A stretch of 64,000 nucleotides of DNA from positions 38,090,001 through 38,154,000 of the forward strand of contig NC_134106.1 in assembly GCF_040939455.1 (NCBI RefSeq), written 5' to 3'. Under the pieces are notes generated by a model. The model made no database searches, was not told where the DNA came from, and worked only from the letters and a program-made list of their open reading frames with translations. The translations under genes were made by a program, and so were the position numbers. This document shows positions 11,411-23,609 of the stretch, one piece after another. This stretch comes from Microcebus murinus. Taxonomy: Eukaryota; Chordata; Mammalia; Primates; Cheirogaleidae. Position 1 is the first letter of the stretch. Every line of letters begins with the position of its first letter.

Positions 11411-12485
11411 CTAGTCAGCTTGACCATGTGAAATGCCCCCTTTACTTTGCATATATTCTATTGTTGAATATTTCACATGAAAAGTACATTCTAAGCATAT
11501 TGCTTTTCTAGATAAAAGAGTTGGTGGAGCAGTGTCTATAGATGGAACATGTAAGGGCTGCTGCTAAATGGCTCCTGTAATAAAAGCTTTTGCACCCCCT
11601 CCCTGAAGTTGAGGGTGTTTTGTCATTTTGTCCATAAATCACCATGCATGCCTGGGGTGGTGCTGGTGGCCACGTTGCTGATCAATGTATGGAAGAAGCT
11701 CATGCCATTTGCCTAATGCTCTGGCCTCTTGTCAGGAGGGAGGGATGGGGAAATGTCCCATGTTGAAGCTTAGGCAGACTTTCCTCAAGCCAGGGAGGCA
11801 GTGTCCCCTCTCTGCCCCTTTGGGCTCTATCTGCTCTATTTTGCCTGCCAGCCTCGGACTTGACATCAGCTTGCTGTTTGGGATGCTGCCAGGCATGGCA
11901 GCTTCAGCCTGTGAATGACAGGTGTCTTTTCTGTCCCACGGGGGCTAACCCAGACTTTTCTCCTCTTAAGAGTTTCTTTATTTAGGGGAAAACTGGCTCT
12001 TCAAATCTGTTTGTCCCTCTTTCATCTGAATATTACCTGAACATACCCAAAAACCTCTTTGCCTTGTTCAGCTTCCCAGGCCATCCCCATTGCCACCACA
12101 CTTGCGGGGGCTTCCTCCTTCCTGGGCTGCTTCCTGTGGTCACAGTCAGGACTTGATGAGAGCATTCAGCCAGCCAGCAAGCAAATACTGCCTGCACACC
12201 AGATCTGGGCCAGGCCTGTGCCAGGGCAGGGGTCACGAGATAGGTCAGGCACAGGCCTTGCCCGAGGCACCCACAGTGCAGCGGAGGGTTGGTCCACCAT
12301 GATTGGTGGGAGGGGAGCCAGGTTCTGTTTGCCAGGGACACAGAAGAGGCCGGGTTTGTCCTTCCAAGGAGATGAAGTGCTAATAAGAGCTAAATTGAGC
12401 AAGGGCTTCTCCAAGTTGCTTTTTAGGTGGAGAAAGTGCTCAGATCGGATTCTTACATATACTTGATCCTCAACAAGGGTTTGAA

Positions 12486-12670
12486 TAATGGTATCGGTTC
12501 TCAAAGTGTGGTCTTCGGACCAACATGCATCTCCTGAGAACTTGGCAGAAATCCAAGTGCTTAGGCTCTACCCTAGATCCTGTGAATCAGAAACTAAGAA
12601 AACTCTGTTAAAAAGCCCTTCAGGTGATTCAGGTGCAGACTAAAATGCCAGAGTCACTGAGCTACTGACT
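12486..12670 (-). mobile_element. MER5A-type hAT-Charlie relic
   Basis: Starts ggttctcaaagtgtggtc and continues with 'ctgtgaatcagaaactaag' and 'ttcaggtgattcaggtgc', the text of the MER5 family. It is well diverged, with no clear target-site duplication. Confidence 0.65.
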
Positions 12671-14474
12671 CCTTGTGTCCTTATGTACCTTCTCTTACTT
12701 AGCAAGCCACCTTCACCCCCACGCCCCGCCACACTCATGCACCCCCACCTCACACACTCCCTGTACTCCCCGGAGTACAGAGAACATGATTGATTCATTT
12801 TTAACACCCCACCCCACCAAACACACCCCCGTACACCGTCATTCCTAGTTCTTCACACATGGTTGGGACTCTCCATAGTTGTTGCAGTGAATTGAATCAT
12901 TCAGCCACTGGCGCTGCCCACCCAGCTTGCCTGGTGGAGCTGGGCCAAAGCACTGTTGGGAGAAAGTGGAAGTGGAATTTCATAAGGCACCCTTGGCTCT
13001 GGTAGAGTGCTGTCTAGCCTAGGCTGTGCACCCAGTAGGCTCCTTGGGTGTTCCTTGGTGGGGCCTAAGTGCCAAGCCATTTCTTCTCCCTCACAGCCAG
13101 ACAGAGAGGAGACCTGGACTGGGGTCTCTTCACCATGACTGAGGGCACCACTCCAGGTGTGACACACCCTGACCCTGAGAAGTATGGCAGCTTGGTTTGT
13201 GCCAGATTAGTTCCAAAGCCTCAGATGGGCAGTGACACCCTTTTTGTATGAACACTCCCCAGGCAGGTCACGAGGCGTGGCTGGAGGGAGAGGAAGGGCT
13301 GTGTCACTCAAACAGCCATCTCGGGCAGTAATTACTCCTTCTCCAGCTGACCTCAGCTTTCTTTGCTAGCCTCCTCCTCTTCTCCATCCTCCTCCCCCTC
13401 CTCCTCCATTACATTTTTTCTTTTTTTCCAAACTTATTGCTGTCTAGAAAAACCATCTTAAAAAAATGGCATCATAGTTGGGATTATAAATGAGTTGGCT
13501 CAAAGTATGCCCCCTCTAAGAGCTGCCACTGAGAGAGAGAACATTTAATTCTGACCATCCAGTTCAATTAAAATTCCATTTACTCCAGCTTAATTTTCAA
13601 AGGGCTGTCTTCCCCATAAGCTGATTCAGAGTTCAGCTTATTGCCCAAAGGTGTTTCTAGTGGCCTCTCTGGCCCTGGAGGGATGGGAAGGGGACTCTGG
13701 GGCTTTTTGATGTAGGTGGGAGCTTCTCTTCCTCCAGGCGGTAGAAAGTGAGAAGTCCTTCTGAGGCTGGGGACACCCTGGGAGGCTGAGTCCCTCCTTT
13801 TGGCTGCAACCCAGCCTTTGGTTTTATTCATGTGTAAATCTTCTCTCCCCATACCAGTGGATTGTAAGCCTCCCTCCCTTCAGTAGGGACTGCATGTGGC
13901 ACATGGCACTTGGTACAAGGCTTGGGGGCCCCATAGGAACTAGGTGTGTGTTAGATTTAGGGAGGCTATTGGCAGGATTATTATGGAAAGAACCTTTCCC
14001 ATGACTCTACATCACCTCCGTATTGGCTCTCTTATCAGCTCCTTTGAAAGGGGATTCTGACTTGTCTACACATTATTGAGGGGCTTTAAAATTAAGTTAT
14101 AGATGGTGGTTTTAATGAATTGCCCATTTAAGTACAATGGGACTCACTTCTTAACTCAGGGAGCTCATTAGCAGAAAGGCTGCCAGGTCTATTCGGATAA
14201 AATATTGGTTGTGGGAATGTTCTGTTCTCCATCCAGCAGGGCTGGAGCCGGAGGATCCTTCACTGAGCTTCCTGTCAGGTATGCCTCCAGAGGGACACAG
14301 GGAGGGGCTGACTCACACAGCTCGGCCTTGACAGGGAGGGAGACCTCAATGTCTCCTGCCTCCTGTTGCCCGAATAGGACAGTATGGAAGTCTCAGTGTC
14401 CAAACAAGCTGGTGTTATGAAGAAAGTAATTACTCAGAGAAATTCCGGGTCAATCAAACTGCTTGACATGTAAG

Positions 14475-14790
14475 TTTCATTTTCTTTCCTTTCTTTATTG
14501 GAATATAATTCACAGAACAATTTCATCACACCCAAAAGAAACCCCACACCCACTAGCAGTCACTCCCCATTTCCCTCTCCTCTACCCCCTGGCAACCACT
14601 AATCAATTTACTTTCTGTTTCTATGGATTTGCCATTCTGGACATTTCATATAAATGGAACCATGTAATATTTGTCCTTTTCTGTCTGGCTGTTTTCACTT
14701 AGCGTAATGTTGTCCAAGGTTCACCCATGTTGTAGAATGTATCAATATTTTATTGCTTTTTATGGCTGAATAATCCTTTCCTTTTTATTC
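14475..14790 (-). mobile_element. L1M 3' fragment (antisense)
   Basis: An old L1 3' portion in reverse orientation: 'ggaatataattcacagaac', 'caaccactaatcaattta', 'gacatttcatataaatgga' and 'cacccatgttgtagaatg'. It shares this text with the pieces at 21780 and 55285. Confidence 0.8.
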
Positions 14791-15639
14791 CTTTTTGTCA
14801 GTCTTGCTTACATGGCCACCCACTCCCACCCCAACCATTTCCGAGGTTTCAGGCAGAAAGTCAAGTTCTGCTGGACACTCACTCCCAGTGTGGACTTCAT
14901 CCCTGCCCCAGGTAGAGGTGGGGAGGTGTCCCCACTACGGTTCAGTATTCTTATTCTCTCAGTGCCTCTTTTCACATTTTCTCCCATCTCTATCCACCTC
15001 TGATATTTTTTGTTCATCAAATATATGAGTATCCATTAAACGGAAGTGAGGAGAGGAACACAGAGATCCATCAGATAGGGTTCTCTTCCTATAGGGGTTT
15101 AGAGTCCAGTAGGAAGAGAAGATGTATACAGCTGGCCAAAATGCAAGTAGAAAATTGGACACGTATGAAAATAGTAAAGCATGAGAAGTGTCCCAAAGGT
15201 GCCCGACTACCTGGCTACTTGGCTAGAGTCTGCCAGATTGGCAGGGTCTTGGTGGGGCCACCTAGACTCAGAAATGGTTTTATTGGAGTGTTTCTGATCA
15301 TCAGGACCCTGAGTCTCATTTATGTTAACTCCAAAGAGATCAGACTATAAATGAGGTTGCCAATGAATTAATCTTCCATGTGGTCCTGGTGAAAAAATGG
15401 ACATAAAAAGAAAACCAATAGCTCATGAAGGGAGAAAAGCAAATAGCTAATGGAAATATACTATGCAAAGACATGTAAAACAAAACTTTTTTTTTCACCG
15501 ATCAAATTGGATAAGATGGGAAAAATTGATACCTTGAAGATAAGAAAGTGGACATTCTATGGGCTATTTTTGGGAATAAAAACTGACACAGCTAGTTGGA
15601 GCTTAATTTGGCAAAGATCCTTGAATTTGCAGTGATCTG

Positions 15640-15960
15640 TTTCTATGAATGTATACCTGGAAAACGTTCAGGGTTCACAGAGATTTACATAAAGTAATAT
15701 TCTTCACAGTGTTGTTTATAATACTGATAAATTATAAACACATTGAAGCATAGTAAAAAGACTTGTTAAATCATAGAATGATATATATTAGAGTAATAGC
15801 CATTAAAAACTGTGCTTTCAACAAATATTTAAGGAAATGTGAAAAGGCTAATGATGTGTTAAGTGTGAAAAAGCAGGAATCAAAACTATATATGTAGCAT
15901 GATTAAAACTTTGAAGAAAATGCATGAGTATATAACATGCAGGGGAAAAATTGGAACAAA
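15640..15960 (+). mobile_element. Probable old L1 fragment
   Basis: AT-rich text such as 'cttcacagtgttgtttataat' followed by 'aacacattgaagcatag' is typical of L1M 3' regions. The assignment is tentative. Confidence 0.4.
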
Positions 15961-16069
15961 ATAGTCAAAATGTTAAAGGGGTTGGCTCTAGGTGATATTG
16001 AATAATTTCAGAAATTTACTTCTTTATACTTTATTGTTTTTCCCAATTTAAAAAAGTGATTTTATTTTT

Positions 16070-17520
16070 TATTAATATCAAAGTTATATATATATCAGAT
16101 GGTTTAAAGAGTCTGCAATTCTGGAAGGACCTGTTATGAGGAAACAAAAGATCCCTATCCACTTCCCCCAGAGAAAGGACATTTCCCACTCCCCTGAGGT
16201 AACCACTTTCAGCTCTTAGCTGTTTATTTTAATAACAGGTACTCTCTATTGACTTCACACCATGAATAATGAGGCTTTAGCTCTTTCAAACATACCTTCC
16301 ACTTCCCATCCCCCCTTTCCCAGTAGCTATATTGCAATTTCAGTTTGACCAATGAGCAATGTTTATATTTTTGTGACTATGTTGTCACAACTGAGCCACA
16401 TGGCATACTATGATTATTTTTTCCTTCTTGTACAGCAACACTTTTTGTTTCTCCGGAGTTAATGATTATCTTCTTTCTTCCCTTGCTTAGTTTTCACTGC
16501 TTGTCTTAACTATTTGACTCTAAACTTGCCCTCCATGCAATTAGACTTATCAACTGACATTCTGACATTCTGTCTGTTTCTTCTTTTGAGCCATTTCTTC
16601 TGAGCCTTTTAACCTACTCCCACCTGTGCTGGTGCCTCTTGCCTGATGCTCAGCTATTATCCTGGGGCTTCCCTTCATCTTTGTTAGGATTCTCTTTGCT
16701 TTTATCTCTTGTATTAGATCCTCGTTTTCAGGACTCATGTCTTCTTGATTTATATCCTCACTTTGGTGGAATGTATATTTTATTAGTTTCCTGAGAAAAA
16801 ATTCATTGTAGGCAACTTCTTTGACACCTAGTATATTGGAAAATGTTTCCTTCATTTCCTTCATACCTGATTGATAATTTGAAAATATATTTTTTTCCTT
16901 CATAATTGTGAAGGCATTGTTCCATTGTCTTTCGTCTCCTGTTTACACTGTCTAGCAGTCCTCTGCCAACTCAATCCTGGATCCGTTGTCAGGAACCTGT
17001 TTTTCCTTTGTGGAAGCTTAGAATCTGCCATTTCACCCTCCTGAGATTTCACAACCACAGGCTTTGGGGTAGGGTCTCATTGGCTACTATAGGCCTTTCA
17101 GTCTGGAAACTCATGTCTTTCAGTTCTGAGAAATTTTCTTGGTTTATTTCTTTGATTTCTTCAGTTCCAGTCAGTCTCTTCTGTTACTGTGGAACTTCTA
17201 GTGTTTAGATGTGGGAGTTCCTGGAGTGGTCCCCCACTTTTCTTATATTTGTGCTCTCTCTCTTTTTTCTCTATATCGGAGAAATTTCCTCAAGTTTATG
17301 ATCTCTTACTTCTATTCCTTTTTTGAAATGTGATTCTCGTTTTTATTTTTAAGACCCCTTTCCTGTTCTCTGGATGTTCCTTTTTTGCCTTAGCATTTTC
17401 TAGGTTTTGTTTGCTGAAGGAATATCTTCTCCAGTTTCTCTGAGGATATAAATGATCGCTTTTTGAAGTTTCTGGCTGCCTGCATGGTCTCTCGTTTTAA
17501 TCTTCGTCAAATTCTATTCA
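16070..17520. other. AT-rich intronic stretch, no gene
   Basis: An open frame of 117 codons on the - strand (16550-16903) runs through this stretch but resembles no protein I know. The pyrimidine-rich 16900-17500 part has the flavour of an old dispersed repeat, which I cannot name. Confidence 0.4.
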
Positions 17521-17627
17521 TATTTTCGAGAGAGGCACCATGCGTGTGAGACGCTGCCTGTGGGTGGGGCTGGCTGACTCTGGTCTTCCCTGCAGGACTG
17601 GGTCTCTCAGCCTCAGCACAGTGGACT

Positions 17628-17826
17628 TTTTGGGCTGGACTGTTTGTTGTGGAGGCTGTTTTTGTGCATTGTAGGGTGCTTAGCAGCATCCCTGGCCTCT
17701 TTCCACTAGATGCCAGTAACACACCTCTTCCAGTTGTAACAATCAAAAATGACTCCAGACATTGCCAGATGTTCCCCTGGGGCAACGTCACCCTTTACTT
17801 GCCCCACCCCCAGTTGAGAACCACTG
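17628..17826 (-). mobile_element. MER20/MER5-type hAT-Charlie element
   Basis: A reverse copy of a ~200-bp non-autonomous hAT element. It includes 'tgcattgtagggtgcttag', 'tagcagcatccctggcctct', 'actccagacattgcc' and the terminal 'gttgagaaccactg'. The text is close to the family pattern, so the identification as hAT-Charlie is firm. The exact family number is from memory. Confidence 0.8.
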
Positions 17827-18918
17827 TTGTGGGGTGATCTGTTGGGTCCTTTTTATTTGGGAACCTGTAATGTCAGTAGGTGACATTGGCCTTTCCTCGT
17901 TGGCTGGTCACAGTCCCTAGAAAAGGGTCTACTCTGCTGCCTGAGGGTTTCATGCTGGGCGGCCAGCATTCTGGGAGGCAAGGAGAAGAAGCGGGCTGGG
18001 GCTTTATGTGTTTAGTGTGTTTGCGTGGGCCTGGGTTCTCCCACCCAGAAAGCCCTGTTCTACCCTTTCCAGAGAATAAATAGCCTCTGCCTTTCACCAG
18101 GGTTCAGGAGAGAGTTTACCATGACTGAGAAGGGGACCTGGGATCAAACTGCTTCCTAAACAGACTTTCAGTCCACCCTCTGGTGTGTGGCTCCAACTTC
18201 CATCCTCTTCCAGAAGAACATGCTCCTCTGGTTCCCATGCCTTCTGACCCCCAGGGAGTACCCTCCTGGCTGAGCAGGATTTGCCTCCCTGGGTCTGCTA
18301 AGTTGGTTCCACCTGTTCTTTTGCTGTCTAGCTTCTAAATTTTTCTTGCTGTTGTCTCCTTTTCTGTTTGTTTTTTCTTTGTGGGTTTTTTTTTTTTAAA
18401 TTACTGTATGTGTTAGAGGATTTAGAGTGATCAAAGATAAGTGTGTGTGTCCAATTGGCTGAAAATTAAGTCTTCCTCTTTTATAGTTATAAAACATAAA
18501 TATGAAGAGAAAAATTTAGTGGTGGATATGCTTTTCAGTGCTTGTCTCAAGGCACGTGGGGAAATGAATTCATAAGGAACTTGCTTGGCATTCAGGCTTT
18601 GGAGCAAAAGGAATAGGATATCATCTGGGTCCTGGAACTGCATGGCCTTCCTGGTCAGAATCTCTGTGTCCACCAGGGCCAGCATTTTACCATTGGGCAG
18701 AGCTGGGTGGACACTAATATTTTAATTATGCAATTTCTACTTTGCTAGACTCAGTGTAGAGTCTGTATGGACCAAGACTTTTCAGTTAACATATTTTTCA
18801 GACAAGCCAAAACATACTTTATTATATTACAGCTTTCTTTAGTTACATTCAGTCACCTTGATTAGATTTGGGTGTTTTCAAGACTCAGTCATCTTAGATG
18901 ACTTAAAGTGGCCACAGC

Positions 18919-19076
18919 CAGGGGTGAGGGACCTGTGGGCTGAAGGACACATGTGGCTCTCCAGATCCCCAACTGCGGCCCCTTGACCAAATCCAAATGT
19001 CACAGAACAAATCCCTTTATTAAAATGATTTGTTCTGTGAAATTTGAATTTAGTCAAAAGGCTGCCATAACCATTA
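18919..19076 (+). mobile_element. Foldback hAT element (Charlie8-like termini)
   Basis: The left arm runs from caggggtgagggacctgtgg to cacagaacaaat at about 19013. After a short spacer the right arm (atttgttctgtgaaatttg onward, 19028-19070) returns as its reverse complement, truncated at the outer side. The left arm resembles the reverse complement of 25210-25306, so both derive from termini of one family. Confidence 0.65.
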
Positions 19077-19174
19077 TAATTTGATTTTCATTAATTTAGT
19101 TCTCAAAATGTGTCTTTATCTCAAATGACAGGGGTATCCTACTCTATCAACCCCAGGTTCTATATAGTTAATAT

Positions 19175-19264
19175 ATATAAGGGCTGTCCGGAAAGTATCC
19201 AGCCATTGTTAATATACTGAGAGTGGTTACATGGCTGGATACTTTCTGGACAGCCCTCGTATAT
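19175..19264. mobile_element. Mariner-type MITE, ~85 bp
   Basis: A short element made of two inverted arms of about 28 bases with only two or three mismatches. The left arm is agggctgtccggaaagtatc and onward from 19179; the right arm reads inward from 19257. It is embedded in TATATA sequence, which fits TA target duplication. The centre is only about 25 bases. The arms would form a strong hairpin in RNA. Confidence 0.75.
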
Positions 19265-19764
19265 AATGGCTGTATCATTAAGTGTCGATGACATTGGTTG
19301 GTGGGGAAGGGCGCCTCCAGCTCTGGGGATGGTACGTGAGTGTCTGGACAGTTTTTCTGGGTGAAGAGGTGGCATGTATGTGTGGGTTTGGGGTGGGAGG
19401 GGGGCACAGCTAGAACAAGATCTTCCAGGCCAAGAGAAAGCACAGGAAGAGTCACACGGCAGAGGTTGGGGTGGGTGGGGAGAGCGTGGGAGCAGCCTGT
19501 GTTCACTTTGGTTACAGAGGAGGTGTTCACCAGGGAAGCCATCACATTTAAGGTGGAAAAAAGAGCCTGATGCCTGGCACAGCCAGCCCTGGAACACCCG
19601 GCTGCAGAGTTTGGGACTTCTAAAGGGTGCAGTGGGGTGCTGGCCAAGTCTTCTGGAGACTGGTGCCTTGATGGGGAGGTTAGCAAAGAACATCAGGTAA
19701 TATCAATTTGTCCTCAAAGGTGGACGTGTTCTCTCCACTCTGAATTCTCGTGGCACTTAGCAGC

Positions 19765-19990
19765 TAGGGCTCTCCTCATTAATCTTGTACCTACATTTAA
19801 TCCTAATGGTGACCTTATGAGGAAGGTCATATGGTCAACCCTTCCCCCTGCCCTTATTTATTTATTTTTAATGGGTGGGGAAGTGGGCTCAGAGACAGGG
19901 AAATGACTTGTACAAGGTCACACACATGGCCCTGAGAGGCAACCCTGGACCTCAGCCCAGGCTGTCTGACTCCAGCTCTGCATTCTGTTC
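19765..19990 (+). repeat. MIR SINE relic
   Basis: MIR-like text in + orientation: 'gtgaccttatgaggaaggtc', 'gctcagagacagggaaatga' and 'acaaggtcacacacatgg'. Confidence 0.7.
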
Positions 19991-20934
19991 TCGTAACCTC
20001 CCCCTGCTGCGGGTGTCTCACTAGATCGCTTAACTAAGCCAGTGGCCCTTTGACAGGAGACATACATTGTTTGATTTTCCAGGTAGCATATAACACAATC
20101 TTGACCATGGACTGCAGGACTCGGTGGGCAGCACAGGGTGACGCTAAGAGCTGTACAGTTTGACCAGGTCACAGGGTCCACACCTCTACGTCTGAAACCA
20201 CCCCCTCCCACCCCTACCAGCCCAGCTGTTTCACCACGTCGTCACCCGGTTCCTGGGCTTAGCTGCGGACCTCACCGCCCTGGAGGGAGGGCGGGCTGAC
20301 AGCACCTGTCCCAGCACTCCCTCCGAGGGCTTTGTGAGGGTACACAAAAGAGAATGGACACGTGAAGCACTGGAATGACAGTTTGTCTGGTGCTTGTCTT
20401 ACAAGTTATGTTTTGTTGTCGTTGTTGCTGGTCTGTAGGGTTGCTTCTCTTTGATTTTGTTTCACTGGCTCTCGGTGTGCCCAGGTGAATGGCATGTGTC
20501 TCCCTAGCCAGGCGCTTTAGAGTTTGAAATCAGCTGTCACATTGGCTCATCCTCCTGGGATGCAGAGGGCGCTGGTGCAGACGTGTGTCTGCCTGCGCCG
20601 GGGGGACGCAACCGCCACGGCAAAGCCCCTGTGCGTCTGGACTCTTTTCCCTTCCCAGGGCTCGCTAACCAGCGTTTTTTTTTTAAGGAACACGTTTGAG
20701 GTATATTGGTTTAGCTATTTTCTAGGTATTTAAATAAACTTTCTAACTTTGGTCCTTGCCTGCCGTGTGAACATATGCACTTATTTAAACCAGCAAAACT
20801 TCTCTGCCTGTTTTTCTCAAAGTTGATTTTACCCTCAGTTCTCATTTTCTGCCTCTTTGTTACTCTGCCCCAAATCTGCTGAAACTGAGTGGAGAGGGAG
20901 CACCACCAGGCAGGCGTGCTTGTAAATTAGCAGC

Positions 20935-21090
20935 CACCACAGTGCTAAGTGCCTCTCATACCTTAGCTCATTTTGCCTTCCCAGCAGCTTAAGAGGAGGA
21001 TGTGTTAGTGGTCAGTTTTGCAGATAAACGAAAGAGAGAAGATAAGTAACTTGCTAAGGTCACATAGCTGGGAAGCCTAACTCAAAGATT
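20935..21090 (+). repeat. MIR SINE relic
   Basis: MIR-like text: 'agtgcctctcataccttag', 'gaagataagtaacttgct' and 'aaggtcacatagctggg'. Confidence 0.7.
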
Positions 21091-21664
21091 CAGAAGGTCT
21101 GTGTCTGAAACCTCCAATAACTGCCTGGTTGAAACAGAAGGGGTGGGAGGGGGTCCTAAACTGGTTGTTAGGAGAACTGCACCCTGTTTCGCTTCTGCCC
21201 AACTCTCCGTGTGTCTTTAGACATGGAGTGAGCGTCCTGGAGCCCCCGTTTGCTCACCAGTGAAGTGGGAGCTGCGCTGTCTCCTAGGCTGACGATGGCG
21301 GTCCAGTGGGCAGTCAGGGTCCCGTGACAGCGCGAGCAGGCACTCTTCTCGAGGAGGCTGTGAGTTAAACAGGCTGCAGTAATGCGATGAGGCTGCTTGT
21401 TACAGGCCTGGAAGAGCCCCGCAGGGAACCTTCTGTAGTGCCAAAAGGCCAGAGCTGGAGAGGAAAAGATGAAGAGAAGTAATGCAGAACAGGGAGGGTA
21501 GCAGACCTGTGCAAGGAGGATAAGCCAGGCTCAGCAGTGTGGCGTGTGCAGTGGTGATTAACGCAGGTTGCGAGGAGCTGATGGGTTGGGCTCCAGGGAC
21601 TTCCTACAGGGTAATTCTGCATGCAGCGCCTCTCTGAATTTACAGGAAAATCTGTGCCTGCGTG

Positions 21665-21666
<2 letters not shown>

Positions 21667-21728
<62 letters not shown>

Positions 21729-21738
21729 TGTGTGTGTA
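21667..21738. repeat. Compound (TG)n(AG)n(TG)n microsatellite
   Basis: An uninterrupted (TG) run to about 21703, then (AG) to about 21728, then (TG) again. Length variation is expected here. The long open frames read through it on the - strand are low-complexity artefacts. Confidence 0.95.
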
Positions 21739-21779
21739 TATCTGCAAGGTCGCACCTTTGCACACTTGTGAATCTGTGT

Positions 21780-21925
21780 ATTTTTTAATTGAGGTGTAAT
21801 TCACATAAATTTAACCATTTTAAAGTATACAATCCAGTGACATTTAGTTTAGTACATTCACAATGTTGTACAACCACCATCTCTATTTCCAAAACATTTT
21901 CATCACCCAAACAGAAATTGTGTAT
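21780..21925 (-). mobile_element. L1M 3' fragment (antisense)
   Basis: Contains 'gaggtgtaattcacataaat', 'tttaaagtatacaatcc' and 'gttgtacaaccaccatctc', the reverse of the old L1 3' end. Confidence 0.8.
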
Positions 21926-22272
21926 ATTTTTTAAAAGGTCTGCTATATGCAGATGTTTGTGAGGTCATCCTGATTTTGCCTCCTGGGAAGCCTTCCTCAT
22001 CCTCAGCTGGCAGACTGTGCTGTGTGTGTTTCGCCAGCAGAGTTGGGCTCAAGTACTCGGATTGCACGTGAGTTTGTTAGTCAGTGGGGAACCTTTTCTT
22101 GCTGGAGCACCGCATTAACTTAGCTACATTCAAATAAGGCCGCATTCAAGAAACTTCAATTAGATATACTTAAAAACGTACATTATTTTGTAAAAATCTA
22201 GCTATTATGTACTTAATATTATTTCAAAAAGTGAAAAACATTTGTTAATTTTAAAGTTAACTAACCTTTTCG

Positions 22273-22543
22273 CACATTGACTGCCATTGGAGTTGTATTT
22301 AACTCAGGCTAGCTTTGAGCCGCAGGCCTCGTGTAGCAAAACCCTGCAGTTGGTTCCTGAAAATCTTGTTTATGTTCCTATTGTTACAATTAATAAGATT
22401 TAATTCTAAAAACATGGGTTGCATTGCATATCACTCACACACAGAAAACAATAAAAAATAACAAATTAGAAAAGGTCATTTTGTTTTAATAAAACATTGT
22501 GGCCCCAGGGAAATTTTTTTTTCCATGTGTGGCAGTCAATGTG
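22273..22543. mobile_element. Candidate piggyBac-type MITE
   Basis: A 271-bp segment bounded by identical 14-base inverted ends, cacattgactgcca at 22273-22286 and its complement at 22530-22543. The right end is followed by TTAA (22544-22547), the piggyBac target site. The left end is preceded by TTCG, which would need two changes from TTAA. There is no coding capacity. An alternative is a chance match within the host element. Confidence 0.45.
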
Positions 22544-22641
22544 TTAATGACTTTGTTATATCTGCTTTTTGTTGGAAAGCATTTGAATGTTTGGTTGCAG
22601 CATGGAGGTCCCGCAGTTTCAGCTGATTCTCTAGATGGGTA

Positions 22642-23199
22642 TCAGTCATTTGTGGGGTTATCTTGATTTGGGTTAGTTAGGTGGGGGAATGTAGATTCAC
22701 AGTAATAAGTGGTTGAAAACAAGAAAGCATTTTTCAGGCATTTTGCCAAAGGTGTGGGTATTCTGCATTTTTCATATTTCAATTGCATCTTTCTTAGCGT
22801 CAGTGACTTTAAAGTGTCATCTACTGAGAGCTCAATCAATTCCATCTGTAGTTCTTTAGGTGCCTTGGTGATATCAACTAGGTGAGGCCGAAATGCTAAT
22901 TCGAGTATGATGTCATGATTCTCAAAGTCGGTGAACCTTTCATTGTCTTTTCCAATTAATAGGTCTATAACAGCTGCATATTCTTCAAATGACTCACATA
23001 TATCATCCTGCTCATCAGTGACCTTTGCTAACTGAGGAAAATATTCATACGTAATTTCCTTGTGAAGAAGTGTTTTGAAAAAGATAGCTTTTTCCGAAAT
23101 GCTTGGGCTTTTGGGCCACATATCATATGTAGACTTAGTTTTACCTTGCAAAGAAATATTCATTTTGATTTGACATGATATCACACAGAAATGCTGCAT
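22642..23199 (-). pseudogene. hAT transposase C-terminal fragment (GTF2IRD2/Charlie8-like)
   Basis: A 185-codon open segment on the - strand, related to the transposase-derived half of GTF2IRD2 and Charlie-type hAT proteins. Near its end the residues STTYYCESTFPHLTN occupy the place of the conserved C-terminal hAT dimerisation motif (YxCESxFSxM type). In an intact gene this would be the C-terminal third. The methionine at its start is internal and not a real start. The upstream coding part lies at higher coordinates and is broken by stops and frameshifts. It is a dead transposon gene unless an unexpected transcript joins it to an exon. Confidence 0.75.
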
Positions 23200-23423
23200 T
23201 CCTATAGAAAGCTTCTTTCAATAATTCACTTTGTTGATCCTGTTCTTCATAAAATTTATCTGTTCTCAAAGATATAAAATTTTGGCTAACACCTGTCCCT
23301 GCAATAGCCAACACTCTTTAGAATGATATGGCAAATCCCCACTGAATATCTCATTGTTCAACTTTAGCATGTTATGAAGCTGACAATGCTGTGTTGCGTC
23401 TGCATGAATATAGTTAACAATAC

Positions 23424-23609
23424 TTATAGCTTGTTGCAAGTGTCATTTAAAATCGTAGCTTTAGCACAGAGATGCTGATGCAAGATACAATGAAAAGAAA
23501 TGAGAGCATCTTTATCTGTTAATACATTTTTTAATCTGTGCAATAAACCCTCATGTTTTCTTGTCATGGAAGGTGCACCGTCAGTACTTACACTCACTAA
23601 ATTTACCAA
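23424..23609 (-). pseudogene. hAT transposase catalytic-domain fragment
   Basis: A 61-codon open piece of the same transposase. It carries VSVSTDGAPSMT followed by a histidine/cysteine stretch SFHCILHQHLC, which matches the 'TDGAPSM ... HCIIHQ' block of hAT RNase H-like domains. It is separated from the next piece by stop codons at about 23200-23420. Further remnants of the same gene can be followed toward 24000 and again at 24240-24520 but are not open over useful lengths. Confidence 0.7.

Noticed and set aside
16550..16903. 117-codon open frame on -
   Set aside because: Charged, repeat-like text without a recognisable domain or any sign of an expression context. I could not place it in a family, so it is not listed as a gene.
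21365..21763. 132-codon open frame on -
   Set aside because: Its core is the translated TG/AG microsatellite (runs of S-L and H-T).
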